In this document: one piece after another, positions 51,401 to 63,400 of the stretch | Numbering within the stretch: the stretch's first letter is position 1 | Layout of the letters: each line of letters opens with the position of its first letter | Assembly (NCBI RefSeq): GCF_027887165.1 | Contig: NC_077227.1 | Span: 538,580,389-538,644,388 of the forward strand | Source: Monodelphis domestica | Taxonomy: Eukaryota > Chordata > Mammalia > Didelphimorphia > Didelphidae | Length of the DNA stretch: 64,000 nt | Direction of reading: 5' to 3' | Made by a program: the position numbers and the translations under genes | The notes under the pieces: model-generated | Told to the model about the DNA's origin: nothing | Seen by the model: only the letters and a program-made list of their open reading frames with translations | The model's database searches: none

Positions 51401-54400
51401 TAAAACCTATGTCATGTCACGTATTCATTAATCACCTCCCACTTCACATTCCTAAGATCTCCAATAAAAGTTGGGGAACATGCCCAAGCCTCCCTCTTAC
51501 ATCTCTTGCCTTGCCTCTCTTGCACTTGCTCTCCCTCTTGCCTCTTACACTCTTGATATTGGTCTTGCCTTTACTGCTCCTCATGTCTGATTGATTCACA
51601 CAACGAAGTTGCCCCACATATCTCTCATTAATCTTTTGGCCATCTGGTCCATGGGAGGTATCCTGGAGTTATTGGCTCCCCACATGTTCTCTTGTTTCTC
51701 ATACTTATAATTTCTTCACGTGTTATCTTCTTCTAGAGAGGTGTTAACAGAGCTTGCGACTCCCCACGTGTTTTAACTTGTTGTCTCTGAGTCTTTACTT
51801 CTGTGTCTCTCCCTCTATCTTTAATCTATTCATCCATATTCCTCTCGCCTCCATTCTCCTTCTCAGGTCACCACCCACAGGTTCATTATATAGGAACTGC
51901 TGGCGGTTCCTATAATATTTATTAAGCACCATGTGTCAGGCATTGTTCTAAGGATTGGGGATACCAAAAGAGGCAAAAAGACAATCCCTGCTCTCAAGGA
52001 TCTTAGTTTAGTGGGGGAGACAATATGCCAACAAATCTATACAAAGCATGTATACAGGATAAAAAAGAAATAATTAACAGAAGGAAGACACTGGAATTGA
52101 GAGATTGGAGAAGGCTTCCTGTGGAAAGTGGGATTTTAGTTGGGACTTAAAGGAGCTGAGAGATGGAGTGTCTTGTTTGTGGAACAGCTGGGAAGCCAAC
52201 ATTGCTGGAAAAAAGGAAGGTGTAAAATACCTAGAAAGGTAGAAGGTGGTTAGGTTATGAAGGGCTTTGAATGCCAAACAGAGCATTTTGTTTTTGATCA
52301 TGTAGACAACAGAAAGTTCCTGATCTCCTAATTCAACTAAAACTGCTTCCTCCAAAGTTAAGAAATCTAAAGGACTTTTCATCATTCTTGACTTGTCTAC
52401 TCCAATCCATTCTTTGATCAGGTGCCAGAGTGATTTTCCCAAAGCTCAAGTCTGACCAAGTCATCTTCCTGTCTTGATGAATTCTAAAGGCTCTATATCA
52501 CTTCCAGGATTAAATAGAAATTCTCTTGTTTGGCCTCAATGCTCTTCTCAATCTGGCCCCTTCACACCTTTCCAGTCTTTTTCCCACCCCCCAGATGCCT
52601 ATGGTACAGCTAGCCTTGCCTACTTGCCGAACCTCACAAATTCTACTTTCCTTCGCCATGCCTGAACATTCTCTCTCATCATCAGCACCTCTTAACATGC
52701 TTCCAATACTCCGTACAAATGCCACCTACAAAAGGGTTTTCCTGATCCCCTCAGATGCTAGAGCTTTCCCTCCTCTTTATACCCATGTAGCCACATGTTC
52801 TCTCTATGGTTAGAACATAAGCTCCATATGGGCAGGGATTCTTTTGAACTTTCTTTGCACCTTTAGTGCTTAACACAACATCTGGCACATAACAAGGGCT
52901 CAATAAATGCTTATAGATCAATTATCCTCAAATTTAAAGGCTTTTCTGTGTATTTCTTATCCTGGAATGCCATCCATTCCTCATTCCCTGCCCCCCCCCC
53001 AAACTTCAACCTAGGGCTTCTGAAAACATATCATTTAAATCCCTGCTCAGATGTTACTTCTTCAAGATGATCTTCCCTGATCCATTAGCTAGAAGTGATC
53101 TTTTTCTCTGGAGACTCTGAGATTCTGGACTTTTTTCTTTTCTTGCAGATGACACACTGTTCTTGGTAATTGGTTGGCATATGTGTCTTATTCCTGTCCC
53201 TAGAATGTAAGCTCATTGAGGGCAGGGATAATGTTGTGGTCCAATTTGTATCCTCATTTGGTGCCGTGTACACAAACTTTTCTACTTACTATCTGTGATT
53301 TCCTTGGCATAGGTGCTGGTGGCTGCAAAACTGAGGATGTGTTGGATATAAGACCAGTCCCTTCAGAGATCTCCCCAGCTGTAAGAAGTAGAAAAAGAAT
53401 CTTTTTTCAAACATGTTGTTTCATCTGTTTTCATTAACCCCAACTAACCAAAATGGTCATGTTCTACATTTGAAAAGGAAAATAGTCTTGACAGAAACTG
53501 ATTTTCTTGATTTTGTTTTTATGTTCTCTTCAACTTCCAAATAATCTCATCCTGAGTTTTCTTACCTGAAGGTTTACAACCTTCATAATAATCCATAGAT
53601 TTAATAATTCCATGGGTATAAGCTCAAGACATTCCCCCAGTTAATTTGTGATTCTGAGACTCATTGTTGGGTTTTGCACTTTCCCTCATGGGGTAGTTTA
53701 TGGCCATCAAGAGATGGGAGAGCCTGTGAGCAACCATCTTTAATACTTGTATTCCTTTAATAGTGGAATATCAATGACTCCCAGCACATGGCTTGATGTT
53801 TCACTCATTTATTCAGGCTTTCTTTGCCCTAAAAAAATACCCCCTTCTTGAAACAGATACTGAATGAAGTGGTTACCAGGTCCTCTGGGTTGGCCTTTGT
53901 TGATCAATGGAGATGACCTGTCAACCCTGTTAAGAAAAAAAAACAAACTTTACCAGTCTGTAAACTTTAAGAGCCAACTAAGTATTTTTGTTAAGCATGC
54001 AAAGATATCTCAATTATTAATTTAGTTTTCCCAAGCCCCAAAGAAGAGTCAAGAGACTTGGACTGCAAACCAGCTCTTCCATTTACAGCATAGATGTCAC
54101 TAAGCAATATGAAGTCTCAGGTTCATTGTCTAGAAAATGAAGGTGTTGGATTTACAGTTTCTAAGACCCACTAGCATTACTAATTAGCAAACTGTCTGGC
54201 CTCCAGTATGTCCTTTTTCCTCTTTCGGGTTTAAAATGAGGTAGATTAAATAGCTTCTATGGTCACTTCCAGCTCAAAGGCTATAATTTTTTGATCACAA
54301 GCCTTTGGTTTTATAGCTATAGTTGCTAAGGTCCGCTGTTGTTTCCTCTAGGCCTACTGCACATTTATGAATCAGAATCTAACACAATAAAGCCTTGGAA

Positions 54401-57400
54401 GCTGCCACTTGTCTGCTCTCTCTTTCCCTTTCTGGATTCAATTTCCTCTTCAATAAAATGAGAGAATGGATGGGATGATACCTTCCAAATGTGACAGTAT
54501 ATAAATCTAAATGGAGTTTCCCTTCAGTGAAAGGGGGATAACAATAACATCATCTCTGCCCTATGTCACAGTGTCTTAGAGGATTAATAAAACATATAAG
54601 GAGAGCAAGGGGAGAGACCATGTCTCTGTGTGTGTGGGGGTGTGTGTGTGTGTGTGTGTGTACGTGCACCTTCAGTAGTGCTTAAATAGGAGAGGGAATA
54701 AATGTTTAGGAGAAAGGAGAGGTAAGGTTTACTATTAGGAAACATTGGCTGTTTTAGCTTTAAAAAACAAAGGATCATGGCACAAGTGGTCCTTGTTTAA
54801 GAAAACTGAACAGCACACAAACTGTGGCACTAGGATATGGGTATTGTTTAAGGGACTCTGCTTTTAAAAGGTGAGCTCTAATAGTGCTTTCAAAAAAGCA
54901 ATTCAATATATGTATTGAATTGTATATGTATATATATATGTACATGTGCATATATATGTACACACACATGAAACAGTGAGGTGGTACAGTGGATAGAATA
55001 CTGGGTCTGAAGTGAAGATCAGAGCTCAAATTTGACTTTGGACATTAACTAGTGGTGTGACCCTGGATAAAGTCACTTGACTGTTTGCTTTAGTTTCCTC
55101 ATCTGTAAAATGGGAATAATCATAGCATCTTCCTCACAGGATTGTTTGTTGAGGGGATCAAATGAAATAAAAATTCTGATGTGCTTAATCCAGCGTCTGG
55201 CACAGAGTAAGTGCTAAATAAATATTAGCTAGAGCTAATATTGTTTTATTTAGAACTTCAACAAACGAGTATTTCTTTTTTCAACTCACTAAAAAGGTTG
55301 CATGTGTGTGGGGGTTGGTTTGTGCTCATGCCCATTTAGGGGAATGTTGCATGGAGGATGCTAGAGACAGGTACAATCTTTTCAATGAGAAGATATAGCT
55401 AACCACCAGGGGAAAAAATCTGAAAGAAAAATTCTATTATAAAGAACAGCTCTCTGGAAGGATAGAGTGAGAGGAATCTAGGCAATGTAAAAGCAAAGGA
55501 TGTGAAAAAAATATATTAAAAAACAAACAAACAAACTGTGGGGATTGTTTAGAATAAGGGCAAAGAGCCCTACACTTGTTAAAAGTCCTGATGGCATACT
55601 GGTAGAGCATAGCACAATAACGATTAAGAATCACCAGGAAAGGTACAATTAAAGTTCCATAAAGTCTGTCTGTGTTTTAAAACTCTTCCCTTCCCCTTAG
55701 AACCAAAACAGTGTTGGTTCCAAGGGAGAAGAGTAAAAAGGGCTAGGCATGAGAGTAATACAGGCATCCTTTCCACATTTTGGATTATGGGGTGCAGCAG
55801 TCCTGAGATCTGGAAAATCCATGTAAATTGTTTTGGCTCTCCCTTTGTACCATTTCTTTTTCTTTTATAGAGGTTTATAGTACTTTATTGTAAAATTTAG
55901 GTTAAGTATTTGGTCATAGGCTATATGTAGGTCCATGTTAAGTAAAAATACTGGATGACAAAGAAATTTTAAAAATGCAAAATAAATATGAAAATTTTAA
56001 AAATGAAACAAATTTGAAAATACTGAATATATTATATGAATAACAAAAGACATTTAAAAAATAATAGCAGTGAGGCAGCTGGGTGGCTCAGTGGATTGAG
56101 AGCCAGGTCTAGAGATGGGAGGTCCTAGGTTCAAATCTGATCTCAGGCACTTCCTAGCTGTGTGACTCTGGGCAACCATTTAACCCCCATTGCTTAGCCC
56201 TTACCACTCTTCTGCCTTGGAACCATTATACAGTATTGATCCTAAGACAGAAGGTAAGGGTTTAAAAAAAAATAAAGCTCTTTCCAAACTACAAAGTTCT
56301 ATATGAATTGGAATGAACTTCCAAGAAGACATCTAGTCCAATTATTATTAACATAACCATATAATATTTTGCAACTTTTTTTTAAACCCTTATCTTCTGT
56401 CTTGGAGTCAATGACTCCAAGGCAGAAGAGTGGTAAGGGCTCGGCAATGGGGGTCAAGTGACTTGCCTAGGGTCACTAGTGTCTGAGGCCAGATTTGAAC
56501 CTAGGGCCTCTCATCTATCTCTAGGCCTGACTCTCAATCCACTGAGCCACTCAGCTGCCCCTTTTTTGCAACTTTTTAACAAAATCATAATATCAAGTTT
56601 TAGACCTGGAAAGTACCCTAGAGGTGATTAAATCTAACCTTCCTCATTTTTCAGATGAGGAAATTGAGGTATGAATTGTTAAGTAGCCTCATCAAGATCA
56701 TGGAGATAATGAATAGCTGAGTCGGAGTAAAATTATTTTACTTAAAGTTGCCTTAAAAAACATATCCCATCATTAGAATTTCCCATATTCACCTGAATAT
56801 ATATATATTTCCATGGAATCAAGCATAATAATGAAGTGAGGAATGTTAATATTTTGGTGGGTTGATGACTTTAAGAAGTGTAAATTGTAAAAGGGAATTC
56901 TTTATTCCCTTTGTCCATTTTGAGTGAACACTTTGGTTAATAATAACTTAAGTACTCCTACTTAGTACCTCACCAGACTATGAAGTGTGAATCTTAAAAA
57001 TTCTCTTTAAAAGTTTAGTCTACTCAGGTGTGAATTAAGAATGGTCAGTCCTTTGGAAAACATCTACTGTGATTGGTAGATGTGAGAGCTTAGGGGAGGT
57101 GACATAGGAGAAAATTCTCTTTAAAAGGAGCTGTCTGAACCAGTTCAAGGGGGTTCAGGAGAATTCAGCCTTGGAATCTGAAGTGGAGCTCAGGAGCTGA
57201 ACTGGTGGGTCTCTCTGAACACTAGAATCTTGCTTGGGACAAATCTTATGGTGAGTGGATAAAAGACTGACTGATCTCTCTCTTAGGGCTTGGGCCTGGG
57301 CTGACCTACCCCTTTTCTCATTGTTTCCTCTTATTCTCTCTCTTTCATTAATTTCTTTATTTGTATTAATTAAAATCTCCATAAAAACCCAGCTGACCTG

Positions 57401-60400
57401 GGTATATTTCATATTTGGGAATTTTTCGCTGGTGACCACTTTATATTCAATTTAACTCAAGACAATGTCTTGAAACCATATTTCCATGGTTACAATTTAA
57501 GGCAACCACTCTTTTATCTGTAACAGTTTATGCCAAACACTACTTTAATTGTCACAGAAGACAGGATTAACTTGCCTTTGTCTATCTTTTGATTGACTCA
57601 ACAAAAGCTTGAACCAGGTGGAGGAGCTCACAAACCACTTAGAGAATTCACATCCCCAACTCAGCCAGGAATCTATGAATTTTTTTGATGAGAATTTACC
57701 CCTCCAGAAGGTGAGAAGTAGATCCCACAGACACTGCCCTCCTGGGCAGTATCTAGGCAATTTGGAAACTGTAATTGGCCCCTGTGAAGAGGGGAAGGGA
57801 AAAGAAGCCACTATAAAAGGCCCTGAATTTCTGGGGCTAGGGGAGTTGACTTGAAGAAGGAAGTTGGCTTCAAGAAGGAGTTGGACTTGAAGAAGGAAGT
57901 CAGCTTCAAGAAGAAAATCCACTTCAGGAATCACCTTCAGCTCGAATCATCGTCTTGAACTGCTTCTTGGAGGGAACATGGGTAAGTGGATAGCTGGCTT
58001 TCCCTTCCTGTCTTCTGGAGAGAGTTTAATTCTGGTTGAAGGTCAACAAGTCCTGGCTGAGTTGAACACGGAAGTAATATTTAGTTGGATAGGCTAAATA
58101 TCTCCTCTATCTTTTGTATTTCTCTACTTTCACTCTTTCCACCTCTTTTGTAAATTAAAAACCATTAAAAGTCATTTTGACTTTGAATAATAATACTTTA
58201 GAACTTCGAGCACCATCACTATGCCTAGAATCCTGGGTCCAATTCTGGCCTCAGATACTCCCTAGCTAGCTGTGTGATCCTGGGCAAGTCACTTAACCAC
58301 ATTGCCTAGTCCTTATCGCTCTTCTATCTTGGAACCAATACACAGATTTTATTCTAAAATGGAAAGTAAGGGTTTTAAAAACGGACAGAAAAGAAAAAAA
58401 ATATAGCCCATTATTAAGAAACCTTTAACTAGGACTTAAAAGAGAACCACTCATTACCCTGGAGTCGGTTTTTTCTGCATAATTCGACTAGGTGGTTGTG
58501 GAGGCAGGGGTGGGGGGGTGGACTTGGACTGTAGGGCTGTCGTATGGGGTGGCTTAGACTGCTGCTGGTTCAAGGCTTCAATCACACTGGCTGTTTTTGC
58601 CACAGGAGGTGGTGGTGTTGCAGTCAGGGGATCTATTGGTAAAAAAAAAAACAAGACAAAAAAAGAGTACAAGAAGTCAGAATTCAGTCTCTGCAGCACT
58701 AGTGATTCTTCTCACCTCCAAAGTGTTCTGGAAAGGGAGGAACCTTCTTTTTTCTTCTGCCCTAACAGATATTTCCTAAGGAGGAAAAACACGTACTATT
58801 TAATTGTAATTTCAGAAAAGCATGTTAAAGAGGAAGAAGCAGGCAGGAGAAAGCATTTAAATCTAATAAGGAGAACACAATTGTAGAATTTACACATTAA
58901 GCAAGCTTTCCATCAATCAGAGGCATGTTTGTTGTCTTTAAATTTAAATTTGCCATCTTTAAATCAATAGATTATTAGGCCTTGAGTTCAATGATCAGTG
59001 GAAACAGCATGGAGGTAGGAAGGGAGGAGATCTGGATGTCTGTACTGGCTTTGCCCTTGACTAAATGGGAGACCCTCAGGAAACCAATCCAACTCTCTTT
59101 ATCCCACTTTCTTAATTTTTCAAATAGAGAATATGTAACTGCCCAATGATCGAAGTATCATTTTATTTATTTTTATTTTTTAAATTCTATTTTTAAAAAC
59201 TTTTACCTTCTGCCTTAGAACCAATGCTATTGGTTCTAAGGCAGAAGAGTGGAAAAGGCTAAGTAATGGGGGTTAAGTGACTTGCCCAGGGTCACACACA
59301 ACTAGGAAGCATCTGAGGCCACATTTGAACCCTGGACCTTCCATCTCTAGGCTTGGCTCTCTATCCATTGAGCTATCCAGTTGCCCCTGAAACATCATTT
59401 TAAAGAAATGAATCAACCAACATGAAACAGATGCTTTTTAGAAAAATGTGTTATTTAAATAAAAAAGATTCTCATTTTTATTTCTTTTTTTTTTTAAACT
59501 GGAAAAGTGGAAGGCACAATTCATTTTTAAATGGGGATAATAACATCCACATTTCCTGCTTCCCAGAGTTGTTATACAGAAAGTGCTTTGTAAAACTTAA
59601 ATGGCTATATAAATGTCAGTTATTATTATTTAAAATCCTGGGGCTTCTCTATCATTAAATATGCTTCTAAGAGGGAATTTTCTATGAGAAAAGTGGCCAG
59701 TGTAACAAGGCAGGTTACATAAGGTGAGGAAAATAACTTGTGAAAGTACTTCTACAGAAAGAAGGATGAAAAGCAGAAAGGCTTGTCCTACCAATGGAAG
59801 TACTCTTGGGAGATCTCTGCCATAGCCAGTGCACTGAGGACAGGGATAAAGTGGCATTTTAGCTCTAGGAGCTGACACTTGGAATTGAACTTCATTCAAA
59901 GGTATGACGTTTCCTCCATTCTAATTATTAGAACACATGTGCCCAAAGGTGCTCTAACTCAAAGGAACAGAAAATTACATTCTGTAAATGAATTAAGCAA
60001 GAATTACTGGGAAATTCTTTTTCTCCTACATCTGATAAGCAACCACCAATGTATTAATTTCACATATTTTTTACTAAATTGGCCATTCCAAACCTTGAGA
60101 TGAAAACAACCCTAGTCCATATACAGAATGACAGGGAGAACACCATTTTAGCAAGAAATCAGAATTGGATAAGTTCTAATGACATGGTGGCTACTTGGGT
60201 AAGGAGAAGATGGTGAATGGGGAGATATAATACACCATATATTATCATCTAGGCAACCCCATCCAAATGATTGCATCATAAGGCTGCAGGATTTATTGAA
60301 AACTGCAGCATTTCTAAAGATCACTGAAACCATTAATAGGCCAAAGGAAGCTTCAGGATCTTTAGTATCATTAGGGGAAGGAAATAGCTTAAAAATACTT

Positions 60401-63400
60401 TAAAATACAAATGAAGAAAGTAAAAATGTTTGTCAGAATACAATTTTCATAATAATTGCCAGAGAAGAATTCGGGTTGCAGAATAGTAAAAAAACTAAGT
60501 GCTTCAGTGGGGAGAGAGAAACAGTCAACTTAATGAAATCTTATTTTTCATATTCTTGATCACTGGAAAATTGGTAATAACCTGCCTACTCAGACCTCAG
60601 ACCTCTTTCGGCACTTTTTTTCTATTACAGGTCTTTTTATCTTGCTCCCTATTTGACTACAATCTCCTTGAGGAAGGGAAGGGATCTTTCTCATAAAAAC
60701 TTTATAACTCCTTCCTGTAATTCCTTCAGTGCTCTGCACACAGTAGGTGATTAATCCATGTTTGTTGAATAAACGAACGAATGAATGGCATGATTCTAGG
60801 CACATTAACCAACACACACCAAAAGATGGATTAAACCCATCTCTCCACTTGGATCACACTTTTGTTTGCCAAGTTTGGTTCCCCCTTTTTCCCCCTCCTT
60901 AAGGAGGTCTGTCCCCTGCCATATAGTTATTGAGAAGAATGGCAACAGAAGGAAGAATGAAAAACGTACTCGTAGATGTCACTCGAAGAGGGGGCAGCGG
61001 TGGATGGATAGCTGGCGGATCTGACGAAGATCGCTGCCTGCTTACACTGTCCACACTTAAAGAATTTGTCTTCCACGAGGTGTTAGCTGAGGAGGTTGTC
61101 TGAACACCAGTGCCCAGGATGGGAGGCTGAACTAAACCCACACACGGACACACACAGAAACAAAACAAAAAATACTGGATTATTGATCCTCCTTGCCAAA
61201 ATGTCGTCAACACTCGTGGAGGCTACAGAAGGTCTTGTACCCGTGTAGAGTGGTAAGAAACCATGATTCTTTGGAAACAAAAGTTCAAGGGAACAAGTAC
61301 AAATCTGCCCTGTTTTTCTCTTCACCCCATGGGGACAGATATGAAACCAAAAATGCCTCAGGGAAAATGCAGAGCTAATTCTTTTTGGTTCTGCCTTATA
61401 GTATAGTTTTAAATGCTTGTGATTTCAACCCTTAAATGGATGCACTACTCAGAGGGATCTAGGGATGGGAAAGGCACACCCCAAACTTTGTTTCCCGAGG
61501 TGTCCACGGTTCAGGGTTCATATCATGAAAAGCTTTCTCCTTCCCAAATGAGTCATTGCCAACAGTCTTTCTCATACCTGGAGTTTGTGTTATTTCCAGA
61601 TAAAAAATGACTTCCTCAGATGGAAGTAGGAGGGAACTACATGGGGGTAGAGATCAAAGATTCATTCAATTCATTCTTCAAATGACATTTATAATCAAGT
61701 ACCTAAGTGTGCACAGCATGGAACTAGGCATTTTTAGCTCTGTGCCCTAAGCCCATGGGTCTCAGAGGACACAAACACAGTTTTTAAAACACAGCTAGGG
61801 CTCTAGAAATTGAAATGGGTAACTATGCTACTGCACTTTAGGATTTCACACTAGAAAGAAGCATTACCTCCTGCCATGGTAATCAGGAGGAAGCTTTAGA
61901 AGGTTCCCTGGGTCTCTATGTGTGAAACCTATTGCCATATAATGTCAACTCCCCTTATCCTTTTAACATTCTGTTTGCTGGTGGAACAATTTCAGGTAAA
62001 GGGAGTGTATCCGCCAGAGACAGAATCCAGGAAAGGTTATGAGCTTAATAATAGATGAACACCATGAGGATGTATAGTGAATATGAAACATTAATTTGCA
62101 CAAAAAAGAAAATGTATGTTTTTTTATTATTATAAATTAGTTAATTTTAAAGACAGAAAGGGTAAAACATGGATTAAGGAACTGGCAAAGCAAAAAAAAA
62201 AAAAGATCTTTCAAAATGTGAAAAGTAGTTGGTTGGACTTTGTGTTAGGGAGCCCTGTAGTCAAATATGACTTCAGATTTTTCTAACTAGCTGTGTAATC
62301 CCAGGCAAGTCATTAACTTCCTTTAACTTTAGTTTCCTCATCTGCAAACAGAGAATAATAATAATTGTAGAACACACAGATCCCATGAAAAAAATATATG
62401 TTGCAATTCTTAAAACACAATACAAATGCCAGATATCATTATTCTTCCATACAATTCACCAAAGAGAAATAAATATAAAAGCTTGAGAATGTTTCCTATT
62501 GAAGACTTTCCTAGCACCAATATATACCCTCTATCATGAAAAGTCTTCAATGAGATGGTACGAACAAGCCCTTTTAGCTCTGTGACCATGAAAAAGACAT
62601 AACATATACAACTACCTCTTGGGAGAAGGGATTTGGGTCGACCTCGGGAAGAAACCCATTTGCAACTCCTCTGATGATAACTATAGCCCTAGAGAAAGCC
62701 TCATCCAGAATACTGGTGAACTTCTTCATATGGAGAATTAATTAGCTAACACAATAACTGTAGGAGATGAGTTGTGGATGGATTGGATATGAACCAGTAG
62801 AAGGAGGACCCATATAGATGAGTTCAAAGATTGCTTTAAATGCTAAAGTGTGCCTATGTCACTCACTGGGGCCCATGGGATACTTTTGGGGATGAGAATG
62901 AGAGATCCAGAGTCCTGTTTCTATGTCTTGTACCTATTACGGAGCTTGTTTGCAAAGTCCCCCAATGGAGAAGATAGACTGAAGATCAGTAGGGAGCAAA
63001 CGCTAAGCTATTTTGCAGGAACAAGTGATCAATCAATTTTTCTCAAGAATAATTTAAGGGAGAAATGATGTAGTATTATTAACCCAGTAGTCTAACATTT
63101 AAAACTAAAGATCCCTTCCAGAACACATGACAATTTTAAGGACTGTCTTTGCATTTTTCTGGCTCTTAGCTCTCCTGGACTTACTTTCCCATGGTTTGTA
63201 TTACTCTATTTCCTGGGCATCACCAGGCCCTCATTTTCCTCAGTGCCAGTCCTTTCTCATTTCTCCTGTTACTATGTGCCACCTTCATGGAAATAGTCAC
63301 TGATCTTTTTTTTTTTTTCTAGCAGTGTCTTTTATTACTCAGAATTTTCTTATATGTATCTTGAAAACCAACCATCTGAGACTGCAGGAAATTTGAAGAT

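Noticed and set aside
52074-52813. Overlapping open frames on both strands of 60-122 codons.
   Set aside because: They follow the dispersed repeat and L2 3' region exactly; they are repeat-derived.
57545-57934. 129-codon minus-strand open frame with repeated LLEADFLLQV-like units.
   Set aside because: The repeats come from reading through an 18-bp DNA array inside an LTR-like block; no gene structure.
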